A stretch of DNA of 64,000 nt from contig NZ_BFCH01000018.1 in assembly GCF_003112775.1 (NCBI RefSeq), positions 1,044,362-1,108,361 on the forward strand, given 5' to 3'. Under the pieces are notes generated by a model. That model searched no databases. It was not told the DNA's origin and saw only the letters and a program-made list of their open reading frames with translations. This document shows, piece by piece, positions 42,128-51,642 of this stretch. Position 1 is the stretch's first letter. Each line of letters opens with the position of its first letter. The position numbers were made by a program, and so were the translations under genes. Origin of the DNA: Mycobacterium montefiorense. GTDB taxonomy: Bacteria > Actinomycetota > Actinomycetes > Mycobacteriales > Mycobacteriaceae.

Positions 42128-45036
42128 GCACAACGTTCAACGACGCCCGCACCGACGCGCTCCCGACTGCTGCAGAGCCGGTGCGGGAAAGAATCCCGCG
42201 CTTTGTCCGCAAGTTCGCCGTCCCCATCATCCTCGGCTGGATCGCAATCATCGCGGTGCTCAGCACGATCGTCCCCGACTTGGACACGGTCGGGAAGATG
42301 CGCTCGGTGTCGATGGCTCCCGACGATGCGCAATCGGTGGTCGCCACGAAGCGCATGGGTACGGTATTCAACGAGTACAAGTCCAACAGCTCGGCGATGA
42401 TCGTGCTGGAGGGCCAAAATCCCCTGGGCGCCGATGCGCACGCCTACTACGACCAGATCGTCAAGAAACTCGACGCCGACACCAAACACGTTGAGCACGT
42501 TCAGGATATGTGGAGCGATCCCTTGACCGGGGCCGGCGCACAAAGCAACGACGGTAAGGCCGCCTACGTACAGGTCTATCTGGCCGGCAACCAGGGCGAA
42601 GCCTTGGCCAACGAATCGGTCGAGTCCGTCCAGAGCATCGTCAAGAGTGTGCCCCCGCTCAAGGGGGTGAAGGCCTACGTCACCGGACCCGCGGCGCTCG
42701 CAGCCGATCAGCACATGGCCGGTGACCGCAGCGTGCAGGTCATCACGATGTGCACCTTCACCGTGATCATCGCGATGTTGTTGTTGGTCTATCGATCGGT
42801 CGTCACGCTGTTGCTGACGATGGTGATGGTGGTGTTGGAGCTATCGGCGGCACGCGGAACGGTCGCATTTCTGGGCTACCACAAGATCATTGGGCTTTCG
42901 ACGTTCGCGACCAACCTGATCGTCACGTTGGCCATCGCGGCCGCCACCGACTATGCGATCTTTTTGATCGGCCGATATCAGGAAGCCCGGTCTGTCGGCG
43001 AGTCTCGAGAAGACGCTTATTACACAATGTATCGGGGCACCGCGCACGTGGTGCTCGGGTCCGGTATGACGATCGCCGGCGCGACGTTCTGCCTGCACTT
43101 CACGAACCTGCCCTATTTCCAGACGCTGGGTATCCCGTTGGCCATCGGCATGGTGGTCGTGGTGTTTGCGGCTTTGACGCTCGGCGCTGCGGTCATCTCG
43201 GTGGCTACGCGTTTCGGCAAGACCCTCGAGCCCAAGCGGACACAGCGTATTCGCTTCTGGCGCAAGGTTGGCGCCCTCGTGGTGAGGTGGCCGGGCCCGA
43301 TCCTGGTCATGACGATCGGAGTGGCACTGGTCGGCTTGCTCACGCTGCCCGGGTACCGCACCAACTACAACGACCGCAATTATCTGCCCACAGATCTGCC
43401 CGCGAACGAGGGTTACGCCGCCGCGGACCGGCACTTCTCACAGGCTCGGATGAATCCCGAAGTGCTGATGATCGAGAGCGACCACGATCTGCGCAACTCC
43501 GCGGACTTCTTGGTCATCGACAAAATCGCCAAGACGATCTTCCGGGTGCCGGGAATCTCACGCGTGCAGGCGATCACCCGGCCCGAGGGGAAGCCGATCG
43601 AGCACACCTCGATCCCGTTCCAGATCAGCATGCAAGGCGTCAGCCAGCAGATGAATCAGAAGTACCAAGAAGACCAGATGGCCGACATGCTCAAGCAGGC
43701 GGACATGATGCAAACGACCATCGACAGCATGGAAAAGATGTCGAGCATCACCGCCCAGATGGCCAACGACATGCATCAGATGGTCAAAAAGATGCACGAC
43801 ATGACCATCGACATCAATGAATTGCGCAACCACATGGCCGATTTCGAGGACTTCTTCCGGCCCTTCCGCAGCTACCTCTACTGGGAGAAGCACTGCTTCG
43901 ACATCCCGGTGTGCTGGTCGATTCGCTCCGTCTTCGACGGCCTGGACGGCGTCGACACAATGACCGATGACATCGAGAGTCTGCTGCCGATCATGGATCA
44001 TCTCGACACCCTGATGCCTCAGATGGTGGCACTGATGCCCAGCATGATCGAAAACATGAAGGCTATGAAAACCACTATGCTGACCATGTATTCGACCCAA
44101 AAGGGTTTGCAGGATCAGCAGACTGAGGCGCAGAAGAACTCGAACGCCATGGGTAAGGCATTCGACGCTTCCAAGAACGACGACTCGTTCTACCTACCGC
44201 CGGAGATCTTCAACAACGCCGAGTTCAAGAAGGGGATGAAGAACTTCATCTCCCCCGATGGCCATGCGGTGCGCTTCATCATCAGCCATGACGGCGATCC
44301 GATGTCGGCAGAAGGCATTTCGCACATCGCCGCCATCAAGAAGGCCGCCTACGAATCATTGAAGGGCACTCCGCTGGAGGGCTCGAAGATCTACCTCGGT
44401 GGCACCGCGGCAATCTTCAAAGACCTCAGCGAGGGCAATACCTACGACCTGTTGATCGCCGGAATCGCTTCGCTGTGCCTGATTTTCATCATCATGTTGA
44501 TCATCACCCGAGGTGTGGTGGCCTCGGCGGTCATCGTCGGAACGGTGTTGATTTCGCTGGGTGCGTCCTTTGGACTGTCGGTGCTGATCTGGCAGCACAT
44601 CATCGGCATCGAGCTGCACTGGATGGTGCTCGCGATGTCGGTCATCATCCTGCTCGCCGTGGGCGCCGACTACAACTTGCTACTGGTAGCGCGGTTCAAG
44701 GAGGAGATCCACGCGGGCTTGAACACCGGCATCATCCGGTCGATGGGCGGCACCGGCTCGGTGGTCACGTCGGCGGGATTGGTCTTCGCGTTCACGATGA
44801 TGACCATGGCGGTCAGCGAGCTGACCGTCATCGGTCAGGTGGGTACCACCATCGGCCTGGGCCTGCTGTTTGACACCCTGATCGTGCGGTCCCTGATGAC
44901 GCCGTCCATTGCCGCGCTGTTGGGCAAGTGGTTCTGGTGGCCGCAGCGAGTGCGGCAGCGCCCGGTGCCTTCGCCGTGGCCTGACCCAAAAGAGAAGCAG
45001 GCCAACGAGCCCGAATCCGTATCTGCCGCTAGGTAA
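42124..45036 (+). CDS. MmpL-family RND transporter
   Basis: A 970-residue RND/SSD-type membrane protein. A transmembrane helix near residue 40 is followed by a porter domain, then helix bundles at about 200-360 and 770-940 with Asp-Tyr pairs in Ala-Thr-Asp-Tyr and Gly-Ala-Asp-Tyr that relay protons. The long Met/Gln/Lys-rich segment at about 510-690 is a coiled-coil insertion seen in MmpL4/MmpL5-type transporters. It exports a lipid, siderophore or drug using the proton gradient. Close identity to one MmpL is not assigned. It ends convergently 8 bases inside fabG3. Confidence 0.85.
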   Translation: MSTTFNDARTDALPTAAEPVRERIPRFVRKFAVPIILGWIAIIAVLSTIVPDLDTVGKMRSVSMAPDDAQSVVATKRMGTVFNEYKSNSSAMIVLEGQNPLGADAHAYYDQIVKKLDADTKHVEHVQDMWSDPLTGAGAQSNDGKAAYVQVYLAGNQGEALANESVESVQSIVKSVPPLKGVKAYVTGPAALAADQHMAGDRSVQVITMCTFTVIIAMLLLVYRSVVTLLLTMVMVVLELSAARGTVAFLGYHKIIGLSTFATNLIVTLAIAAATDYAIFLIGRYQEARSVGESREDAYYTMYRGTAHVVLGSGMTIAGATFCLHFTNLPYFQTLGIPLAIGMVVVVFAALTLGAAVISVATRFGKTLEPKRTQRIRFWRKVGALVVRWPGPILVMTIGVALVGLLTLPGYRTNYNDRNYLPTDLPANEGYAAADRHFSQARMNPEVLMIESDHDLRNSADFLVIDKIAKTIFRVPGISRVQAITRPEGKPIEHTSIPFQISMQGVSQQMNQKYQEDQMADMLKQADMMQTTIDSMEKMSSITAQMANDMHQMVKKMHDMTIDINELRNHMADFEDFFRPFRSYLYWEKHCFDIPVCWSIRSVFDGLDGVDTMTDDIESLLPIMDHLDTLMPQMVALMPSMIENMKAMKTTMLTMYSTQKGLQDQQTEAQKNSNAMGKAFDASKNDDSFYLPPEIFNNAEFKKGMKNFISPDGHAVRFIISHDGDPMSAEGISHIAAIKKAAYESLKGTPLEGSKIYLGGTAAIFKDLSEGNTYDLLIAGIASLCLIFIIMLIITRGVVASAVIVGTVLISLGASFGLSVLIWQHIIGIELHWMVLAMSVIILLAVGADYNLLLVARFKEEIHAGLNTGIIRSMGGTGSVVTSAGLVFAFTMMTMAVSELTVIGQVGTTIGLGLLFDTLIVRSLMTPSIAALLGKWFWWPQRVRQRPVPSPWPDPKEKQANEPESVSAAR

Positions 45037-45811
45037 CCCACTCCGGCTGCGCGTCCGTCTCTACCGCGGAAAAGTCTTTGTGCCCCAAGCCGGCGGTGGT
45101 GCCACCGTCGACCACGAACTCCGAACCGGTGGAATAACTAGACTCGTCACTGGCCAGATAGACCACCAGGCTGGAGACCTCCTTGGGGTCGGCGGCCCGG
45201 CCCAACGCGGTCTGGAAGATGTCGTCGGGAACCCAGTCGGTCATCGGCGTCTTGATCAGCCCAGGATGGATGGAGTTCACCCGAATACCGCTGGGCCCCA
45301 GCTCCAGTGCCGCCGACTTGGTCAGACCCCGGACAGCGAATTTGCTTGCGGTGTAACCGTGGCAGGCGATAGTGCCGGCGATACCTTCGATCGAGGAGAT
45401 GTTGATTATCGAGCCTCGGCCGGCTTCCTTCATGGGTTTCACCACGGCGCGGATACCGAGGAACACGCCAGTTAAGTTGATGTCGAGGATCCGCTGCCAC
45501 TCCGAGAGCGCGTAGTCCTCGAAGGTGCCGATGTTGATGATGCCAGCGTTGTTCACCAGCACGTCGATGCCGCCGAACTCGCTGACGGCGGTTGCCACCG
45601 CCGCATCCCAGTCGTCTGGCTTCGTCACATCGAGGTGCAGGTAACGAGCCGAGTCGCCGACTTCAGCCGCTACCGCCTTACCTTCGTCGTCGAGGATATC
45701 GCCGAACACGACCCTGGCTCCCTCGGCGACCAGCATTCGCACGTGCGAGGCGCCCATCCCCCGCGCACCCCCACTAATCAGCGCGACTTTCCCCGCCAAC
45801 CGTTCTGCCAC
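45029..45811 (-). CDS. fabG3: SDR, 20-beta-hydroxysteroid dehydrogenase-like (FabG3)
   Basis: The 260-residue protein follows M. tuberculosis FabG3 (Rv2002) very closely along its length as I recall it. The cofactor motif is Gly-Gly-Ala-Arg-Gly-Met-Gly, the core Asn-Asn-Ala-Gly, catalytic Ser in Asn-Ile-Ser-Ser-Ile-Glu-Gly and Tyr-Thr-Ala-Ser-Lys. The end Gln-Pro-Glu-Trp-Val-Thr is the same as in Rv2002. It should reduce a steroid or related ketone with NADH. The start is GTG 45811. The neighbouring fdxA also has its closest match near this region in M. tuberculosis. Confidence 0.85.
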   Translation of the reverse strand: MAERLAGKVALISGGARGMGASHVRMLVAEGARVVFGDILDDEGKAVAAEVGDSARYLHLDVTKPDDWDAAVATAVSEFGGIDVLVNNAGIINIGTFEDYALSEWQRILDINLTGVFLGIRAVVKPMKEAGRGSIINISSIEGIAGTIACHGYTASKFAVRGLTKSAALELGPSGIRVNSIHPGLIKTPMTDWVPDDIFQTALGRAADPKEVSSLVVYLASDESSYSTGSEFVVDGGTTAGLGHKDFSAVETDAQPEWVT

Positions 45812-45894
45812 TGCATGTCTCCCGTCGTGTCGGTGCGCCAGGCGTAGACGCTGGCGATCACCATACAGATGCGCGGGGATGTATGACCAGAGTT

Positions 45895-46239
45895 TCAGAC
45901 GTTAGCTGCCGGCATCGCCGCGATCAGCTGGGTGTCCGCACCCACTCGCCCCACTCCGGTGGCGCCGCCCGGGGAACCCAGCGGGCCGGAGCGCCCGGGA
46001 AGCGGCAGCGCGAAGAATGCGGCGTTGTCGTCCAGGTGTGCTTGCTCGTCGTCGGGCAGGTCGCCCTCCCAGTAAATCGCGCCGGCGTGGCAAGCCGGCC
46101 TGCAGGCGCCACAGTCCACGCACTCATCGGGGTTGATGTACATCGTTCGAGCACCCTCGTAAATGCAGTCCACCGGGCACTCCTGAACGCAGGACTTCTC
46201 CATCACGTCGACGCACGCCTTGCCGATTACATAGGTCAT
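45895..46239 (-). CDS. fdxA: 7Fe-8S ferredoxin FdxA
   Basis: A 114-residue ferredoxin starting Met-Thr-Tyr-Val-Ile. It carries two Cys clusters: Cys-X7-Cys-X3-Cys-Pro early, and Cys-Val-Asp-Cys-Gly-Ala-Cys-X3-Cys later, as in M. tuberculosis Rv2007c. It transfers single electrons to unknown partners. A DosR-box-like core 60 bases upstream supports hypoxia induction. One difference is the C-terminal sequence, which is variable in this family. Confidence 0.85.
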   Translation of the reverse strand: MTYVIGKACVDVMEKSCVQECPVDCIYEGARTMYINPDECVDCGACRPACHAGAIYWEGDLPDDEQAHLDDNAAFFALPLPGRSGPLGSPGGATGVGRVGADTQLIAAMPAANV

Positions 46240-46298
46240 GACGATGACGCTACGGACCAGAGCTCGACCGCCGCGCCTGTCGAAAGCCCTCAGTGCAC

Positions 46299-46311
46299 GG
46301 GACCAAAGTCC
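46299..46311. promoter_or_regulatory. DosR-box core before fdxA
   Basis: GGGACCAAAGTCC matches the core of the DosR consensus GGGACTWWAGTCCC with one change and loss of the last C. It ends 60 bases before the fdxA start, the usual distance for DosR activation. Confidence 0.7.
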
Positions 46312-46340
46312 ATGCCGCACAGTGCTACTGCGCCACGTCG

Positions 46341-48071
46341 TCAGCGATCGGCCAACGGAGCTGTCCAGCGCACCCTGGTGCCGCCCCCATCCGGGGTGGT
46401 GACTTCGCAGGATCCGCCGAACTGCTCGGCGCGGTAGCACAAATTGGCCAATCCGCTGCGACGCGGGTTGTCGGCGGGAATGCCGCAACCGTTGTCGGCG
46501 ATGTCGACGGTCAGCATGTCGGCGACGCTGACATCGACGGTCAGCCGTGTCGCGCAGGAGTGCCGGATGGCGTTGCTGACGGCTTCGGCGGTGACCGCCT
46601 CGGCATGTTCGGCGAGTTCGCCGCCGACGGCGGCCATCGGGCCGTGCAGGCGCACCGTGGTGACGAGGTCACGGTTCCCGGTCAGGTCGGCGACGACCCG
46701 CTGGATCCGATTCCGGAAGCCGCCGTCGCTGCCCAGGGGGGATTTCAGCTGGAAGATGGTGGTGCGGATCTCCTCGATGATGGTTTGCAGATCGTCGAGT
46801 GTGCGGTTGAGCCGCTCGGAGATCTCGGCTGAACGCACCCGCGCGACGGTGCCCTGAAGATCCATGCCCGCGGCGAACAACCGTTGGATGACGTGGTCAT
46901 GCAGGTCGTGCGCAATGCGCTCCCGTTCGGCCACGATGGTGAGCTGGCGCGCGTGTTCGCGGCCTTCCGCGAGCATCAGCGCTATCGCGGCGTGCGTGGC
47001 GAAATCACTGACCAAGTTGAGGTAACTGTTGTCGAAGGGGGGTTCGTTCGCGTTGCGCGCGACCGCGATCACTCCGGCGACTTTGTCGTGAGCCCGCAGC
47101 GGCATCACAATCGCCGAGCGTTCTCCGACGTCGGTGAAGGCCTGAATCGGATAGCTCATCGATTCGGTGATCAACGGGATACCCGAGCGGAAAACCCCGC
47201 CGCTGGTGGATCTATCGACCGGAACCCGTTGACCAACAACCTCATTGGCGTTGAGTCCGACCGCGGCAGAGACGACCAGCGTGTCGTTTTCGTCCGCGGG
47301 CAGATCGGCGTCAACCGGGACGAGCACGATCGCCTGTTCGGCCTCGGTGAGGGCACAGGCCCGTTCGGCGATCAAGTGCAACGGCGTCGTTCGCGAGTCG
47401 ACACTGGAAAGCAGCGCGGTGGTGATCTCACGACTGGCATCCATCCACTTCACCGACGTACGCTCGCGCTCGAATACTCGCGCATTGTCGATCGCGACCG
47501 CCGCCGCGAAAGCCAGCGCGCGGGCGGCGACTTCGTCGGATTCGGAGAAGACCCGCGTCGGCTCGTCGTGGGCCAGATACAGATTGCCGAACACCGTTCC
47601 TCGAATGGTGATCGGCACTGCGAGGAACGCGCGCATTGGTGGGTGGTGCTCGGGAAACCCGACTGCGGCCGGGTGCGTGGTCAGATCGTCCAATCGCAAC
47701 GCGGGGGTATCCAGCAGCGACACACTCAGAATTCCCTTGCCGACGGGCAACGGACCGATTTGTTCCACCAAATCGGGATCGATTCCGTCGTGGACAAACG
47801 AGATCAATCCGCCCTCGGGATCACGTATCGCCAACGCGCCGTATGGGGCTGAGGTCAAATCCCTGGCCGACATGACAATTCGACGCAGCGTCGCATCCAG
47901 GTCAAGATCCGACCCGATCTCGACGATGACGCGCAGCAGTTGCTCCATTTGATCGCGCCCTGCCAGCAACTCGTCGAGTTGCTCATGCATCCGGTCAACC
48001 AGGCCGCGCCGGCCGAGTCCGGCGAAAGCCGAGCCGCTCTCATCGGTGGCCACTCGACCCAATACCTCCAT
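46341..48071 (-). CDS. devS: DevS/DosT-like GAF sensor histidine kinase
   Basis: About 576 residues from ATG 48071 (TTG 48092 is possible). Two GAF domains precede the kinase. The first includes Phe-Pro-Glu-His-His-Pro-Pro-Met-Arg, the segment that holds the heme-ligand His in DevS/DosT. The kinase has His in His-Asp-Leu-His-Asp-His-Val-Ile-Gln-Arg and the ATP motif Asp-Asn-Gly-Cys-Gly-Ile. In M. tuberculosis such proteins sense O2, NO and CO via heme and phosphorylate DevR. It is 112 bases downstream of devR. DevS versus DosT identity cannot be fixed. Confidence 0.8.
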   Translation of the reverse strand: MEVLGRVATDESGSAFAGLGRRGLVDRMHEQLDELLAGRDQMEQLLRVIVEIGSDLDLDATLRRIVMSARDLTSAPYGALAIRDPEGGLISFVHDGIDPDLVEQIGPLPVGKGILSVSLLDTPALRLDDLTTHPAAVGFPEHHPPMRAFLAVPITIRGTVFGNLYLAHDEPTRVFSESDEVAARALAFAAAVAIDNARVFERERTSVKWMDASREITTALLSSVDSRTTPLHLIAERACALTEAEQAIVLVPVDADLPADENDTLVVSAAVGLNANEVVGQRVPVDRSTSGGVFRSGIPLITESMSYPIQAFTDVGERSAIVMPLRAHDKVAGVIAVARNANEPPFDNSYLNLVSDFATHAAIALMLAEGREHARQLTIVAERERIAHDLHDHVIQRLFAAGMDLQGTVARVRSAEISERLNRTLDDLQTIIEEIRTTIFQLKSPLGSDGGFRNRIQRVVADLTGNRDLVTTVRLHGPMAAVGGELAEHAEAVTAEAVSNAIRHSCATRLTVDVSVADMLTVDIADNGCGIPADNPRRSGLANLCYRAEQFGGSCEVTTPDGGGTRVRWTAPLADR

Positions 48072-48183
48072 GAGACCTTCGGCGGTGAGCAACCCGCGTC
48101 GACGGAGCCGGCAACGCCACGGTGCCTTGACTCAGCTTAAGCGGATCGCTGCGGCGCGGGCTACGGCGACGAGGGTGCAGCAC

Positions 48184-48837
48184 CTACGGCGAACTGGGCT
48201 TGGCGGACCGCTGATCCAACTTTGAGGCGAACACTGCTGCCTGGGTCCGCCGCTCCATGCCAAGTTTGGCCAGCAACCGCGACACGTAGTTCTTCACCGT
48301 CTTCTCGGCGAGAAACATCCGCGCGGCGATCTGCTTGTTGGTCAATCCCTCACTGAGCAGTCCAAGCAGGGTTCGCTCCCGATCAGTCAACCCGGACAGC
48401 GGATCGGGAGGCTCGGTGGTGTCGCGCAGTTTTGCCATCAATGCGGCCGCGGCACGGTTATCCAGCAACGATTTGCCGGCGCCGACATCCTTGATCGCCT
48501 GAGCCAGCTCCATGCCGCGAATGTCCTTGACGACGTAGCCGCTGGCACCGGCCAGAATCGCCTCCAGCATCGCCTCATCGGAGGTGAACGACGTCAACAT
48601 CAGGCAACGCAGGTCGGGAAGCTCAGACAGCAGCTCCCGGCACAATTCGATCCCATTGCCGTCGGGAAGACGGACGTCGAGCACCGCCACGTCCGGCTTC
48701 AACGCGGGTATGCGCACCATCGCTTCCGACACCGAGCCGGCGTCACCGATGATTTCGAGGTCAGAATCCGAAGCCAGCAAGTCGGCGAGGCCTCGACGAA
48801 CGACTTCATGGTCGTCGACCAGGAAAACCGTGACCAT
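48184..48837 (-). CDS. devR: DevR/DosR response regulator
   Basis: The 217-residue NarL-type regulator is nearly colinear with M. tuberculosis DosR. It has Asp8-Asp9, the phospho-acceptor Asp54 in Asp-Val-Arg-Leu-Pro-Asp-Gly, and Lys in Tyr-Val-Val-Lys-Asp. The C-terminal DNA-binding helices contain Leu-Thr-Asn-Lys-Gln-Ile-Ala and Lys-Thr-Val-Lys-Asn-Tyr-Val-Ser-Arg. It activates the hypoxia/dormancy regulon by binding DosR boxes. ATG 48837 follows AAAGGACT. It sits in a run with two USP genes upstream and devS downstream. Confidence 0.9.
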   Translation of the reverse strand: MVTVFLVDDHEVVRRGLADLLASDSDLEIIGDAGSVSEAMVRIPALKPDVAVLDVRLPDGNGIELCRELLSELPDLRCLMLTSFTSDEAMLEAILAGASGYVVKDIRGMELAQAIKDVGAGKSLLDNRAAAALMAKLRDTTEPPDPLSGLTDRERTLLGLLSEGLTNKQIAARMFLAEKTVKNYVSRLLAKLGMERRTQAAVFASKLDQRSAKPSSP

Positions 48838-48897
48838 TGCGAGTCCTTTCTGCCGGCTCGGCGGAGCGATTTGCACCATCTTCATCATCGTCCCATT

Positions 48898-49746
48898 TCA
48901 CAGATATTGACGATTGACGATCAGCAACGAGCAGGCGGCGCCATTCAGGACCGCGTTACCCGCGGGCCCGACCAGCTCGCCCAGATGCTGGCGGTCGTGA
49001 GACCCGACGATCGCCAGCTGCACCGATCGCTGCCGCCTTGCCAGATACTCCATCAGGGTGCCGCGTACCGCGACCGACTCCACCCGCAGCTGCGGATACT
49101 GCCGCTTCCACCGGGCAAGCCGGCGATCCAGGTCGGCGAGCGCCCGGCGAGCACCAACCCCATCCGCGGCCGCATCATCGACGTGTCGGCAGACGATGGC
49201 CTGGATCGGTGCGTCGCGCAGCAATGCTTCCGCCATCGCGGCGCCCAGCACCAGACCGTTGTCGGGAGCCCCGTCGATTTCGACGACGATGTCATGTGCG
49301 GGCTGTCGGTAATGGTCATCGCGGTCGCGAACAATCGCCACCGGGCAGTGCGCCGATGCCGCCAGCGCAGCGATGGTCGACCCCGTGCGGCCGGCCTGAA
49401 AGTGCTGCAATCCGACGGCGCCCACGCATACCATGGCCGCCGACGCCGAAGCGCGAATCAAAGACTTGGTCGGCGGCTGGTTGACAATCTCGGTCTCGAT
49501 TTTCACCTGTCGATTCGTCTCCTCGATCGCCGATTGTGCTCGGCGAAGGGCAGATTCGGCGATGGCGAGCTGGCCCGCGACGTCGGCCCGGGCACCGTCC
49601 TGGATGTTCGCGTACAGCAGCCGCAGCGGTACGTCACGCCGTACCGCCTCGTCGACCGCCCAGTGTGCCGCGCGCAGTGCCGCTTTCGAGCCGTCGATAC
49701 CGACGACGATCGACCGGGGGGTCGCGAAATCCTGCATCGGAGGCAC
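48898..49746 (-). CDS. universal stress protein, tandem UspA domains
   Basis: A 282-residue protein with two UspA folds. The first begins Val-Val-Gly-Ile-Asp-Gly-Ser-Lys-Ala. Both halves have an alternate Rossmann-like sheet, and the first ends with Ala-His-Cys-Pro-Val-Ala-Ile-Val. Family members bind ATP and are strongly DosR-induced in M. tuberculosis. It lies 60 bases before devR and 10 bases after another USP gene, suggesting co-transcription. The second half lacks a full ATP loop and may not bind nucleotide. Confidence 0.85.
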   Translation of the reverse strand: MPPMQDFATPRSIVVGIDGSKAALRAAHWAVDEAVRRDVPLRLLYANIQDGARADVAGQLAIAESALRRAQSAIEETNRQVKIETEIVNQPPTKSLIRASASAAMVCVGAVGLQHFQAGRTGSTIAALAASAHCPVAIVRDRDDHYRQPAHDIVVEIDGAPDNGLVLGAAMAEALLRDAPIQAIVCRHVDDAAADGVGARRALADLDRRLARWKRQYPQLRVESVAVRGTLMEYLARRQRSVQLAIVGSHDRQHLGELVGPAGNAVLNGAACSLLIVNRQYL

Positions 49747-49756
49747 CTTCGGCGGC

Positions 49757-50521
49757 TCAGTGGCGGACCAGCAGGACCGAGCAGTCGGGATAGCCCGGAA
49801 TCGGATGGCAGTTCAGTGCGCCGAGCCCGGCGATCTCGTCCGCATCAGCCTGGCCCACGACGGCGAGGTCGATTGCGTTGCCGTGGTTCTCAGTCAGTCT
49901 CGCGCCGGTGCCAGCGGCGACGACCTCGACGCGAACATCCGGGTAGCGCCGGACCCAGCTGTTCAATCGCCGATCTATTTGCCGCACAGTGGCTTTGCGC
50001 AGCCGTCCTTCCTCCATCGCCTGGTGCACAACTTCGTCATTACCGGGTTCATCGTTGAGCACCACAGCGATCACCCCACCGTGGGTCTGCGGTACGCCGG
50101 AGTCGCTTCGGATGATGGCCACCGGGCAATGCGCCCGCGTGGCCAACGCGGCGGCGGTGGACCCCAACGACTCGTCGCTCCCCCATTCATGCTTCCCGAC
50201 CCCCAGGCACACCAGCGCCGCGTCCTGTGATTCCTGCATCAATACTTGTTCGGGATCTCCTGAGAGGAGCGCTGTTTCGATCTCAACCGACTTTCCCGCA
50301 CCTTGCACGGCGCCGTCGGCCTGGCAGAGTGCCATTTCGCCGCATTCCACCGCCCGGGCGAGGGGCTGGGTGCCCCGCACCTCGTCGCGCGGGATGACAT
50401 GGACGAGGCGCAGGGGCAGTTCGCGGCTGATCGCTTCGTCAATCGCCCACTTGGCAGCGCTGATCGCGGCTTTCGAACCGTCGATACCGACGACCACCGA
50501 CTTGCAATGCAGCCGCTTCAT
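49757..50521 (-). CDS. universal stress protein, tandem UspA domains
   Basis: A 254-residue protein like the next USP. It starts Lys-Arg-Leu-His-Cys-Lys-Ser-Val-Val-Val-Gly-Ile-Asp-Gly-Ser-Lys. The first domain has an ATP-type loop and ends Ala-His-Cys-Pro-Val-Ala-Ile. The second ends Cys-Ser-Val-Leu-Leu-Val. It is the first gene of a minus-strand run (USP, USP, devR, devS). A palindromic DosR-like site at 50583-50597 is 62 bases upstream and shared with the divergent Acg-type nitroreductase. Confidence 0.85.
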   Translation of the reverse strand: MKRLHCKSVVVGIDGSKAAISAAKWAIDEAISRELPLRLVHVIPRDEVRGTQPLARAVECGEMALCQADGAVQGAGKSVEIETALLSGDPEQVLMQESQDAALVCLGVGKHEWGSDESLGSTAAALATRAHCPVAIIRSDSGVPQTHGGVIAVVLNDEPGNDEVVHQAMEEGRLRKATVRQIDRRLNSWVRRYPDVRVEVVAAGTGARLTENHGNAIDLAVVGQADADEIAGLGALNCHPIPGYPDCSVLLVRH

Positions 50522-50582
50522 GTTGGCTCCTGACTATTCGATTCGCCCAATTTCAGGCTATTGAGCTGTGGCCGGCCGCGAT

Positions 50583-50597
50583 GGGGCCAAAAGGCCC
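50583..50597. promoter_or_regulatory. DosR-like palindrome between USP and Acg genes
   Basis: GGGGCCAAAAGGCCC is palindromic (GGGCC-AAAA-GGCCC) and resembles the DosR box GGGACTWWAGTCCC with substitutions. It lies 62 bases before the USP start and 68 bases before the divergent nitroreductase start, so one DevR dimer set could drive both. The match is imperfect. Confidence 0.55.
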
Positions 50598-50664
50598 TTC
50601 ATGCGCCGCCGTTCGTCCCCTAGGTTGATTGGCAGAACAACAAGCGCGGCGAGGAGTTGACGGC

Positions 50665-51642
50665 ATGCCCACGACACCGGGCAGCGAGGTCTTGAAGGAG
50701 GCAGTTCGACTAGCTTGCCGCGCTCCATCGGTGCACAACAGCCAGCCGTGGCACTGGGTGGCCGACGGCGGCGTGCTGCGCTTATTCCTTGACCGGCGCC
50801 GCCTGGTACCGGGCACGGATCATTCGGGGCGCCAAGCGATCATCAGTTGTGGTTGCGCCCTCGATCATCTACGTGTCGTGATGCTGGCCGCGGGGTGGGA
50901 CGCGGTCATCGAACGGTTTCCGAACCCGAACAACCCCGACCACCTGGCATCGATCGAGTTCCGCCCCGTCGAGCACATCACCGGGACGCAGGACGACCGC
51001 GCCGAGGCGATCCTGGTGCGCCGGACGGATCGGCTGCCGTTGGCAGAGCCGACGTTCTGGCATCTCTTCGAACCCGTATTGCTCGGCGTGCTCGACGACA
51101 GCTTGGTGGCGATCGATGTGCTCTGCGACGATGTGCGACCACAGTTGGCCGCCGCTTCCCAGCTCAGCGCCGCGCTTCGGGGCGACGATTCCGCCTATCA
51201 CGAAGAACTCGCTTGGTGGACTTCACGATTCATGTTGACCAAAGGCATGCCGCCGAGCGCACTGCTTTCTGACGAAGAACGTCCACGGGTCGATGTGGGG
51301 CGTGACTTCCCGGGCCGGAGCCATCAGAATCGGCGTCCCGAGGTCGATGTCGACTGGTCGAAAATTCTTGTGCTGTCCACCCCGGAAGACACGCGACCGG
51401 ACGCATTGAGTTGCGGTGAAATGTTGTCAGCCGTCTTGCTGGAATGCACGATGGCAGGCCTGGGGACCTGCCCACTGACTCACCTGATCGAAGTCGACGA
51501 GAGTCGCGACATCGTGCGCGGCCTGGTCGACCGGCTCAGCCAGCCGCAGGTACTCATCCGCGTCGGAGTGGCGCCGCCGATGGAAGTTCTGCCCCCACCG
51601 ACGCCGCGGCACCCGTTGGACGAGGTCCTGCAGATCGTCTAG
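50665..51642 (+). CDS. Acg-family nitroreductase-like protein
   Basis: The ATG at 50665 follows GAGGAG. The 325-residue protein has the Acg-family start Ala-Pro-Ser-Val-His-Asn-Ser-Gln-Pro-Trp-His-Trp and a long double-domain nitroreductase fold. The paralogue and DosR target in M. tuberculosis is Rv2032 (Acg). Those proteins bind flavin poorly and have unclear enzymatic activity, so a flavin-storage or regulatory role is possible. It faces another Acg-like gene and shares its last four bases with it. Confidence 0.85.
   Translation: MPTTPGSEVLKEAVRLACRAPSVHNSQPWHWVADGGVLRLFLDRRRLVPGTDHSGRQAIISCGCALDHLRVVMLAAGWDAVIERFPNPNNPDHLASIEFRPVEHITGTQDDRAEAILVRRTDRLPLAEPTFWHLFEPVLLGVLDDSLVAIDVLCDDVRPQLAAASQLSAALRGDDSAYHEELAWWTSRFMLTKGMPPSALLSDEERPRVDVGRDFPGRSHQNRRPEVDVDWSKILVLSTPEDTRPDALSCGEMLSAVLLECTMAGLGTCPLTHLIEVDESRDIVRGLVDRLSQPQVLIRVGVAPPMEVLPPPTPRHPLDEVLQIV

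Noticed and set aside
48838..48897. A DosR box directly before devR
   Set aside because: No GGGAC-type core is visible in these 60 bases; devR expression more likely comes from the upstream USP promoter.
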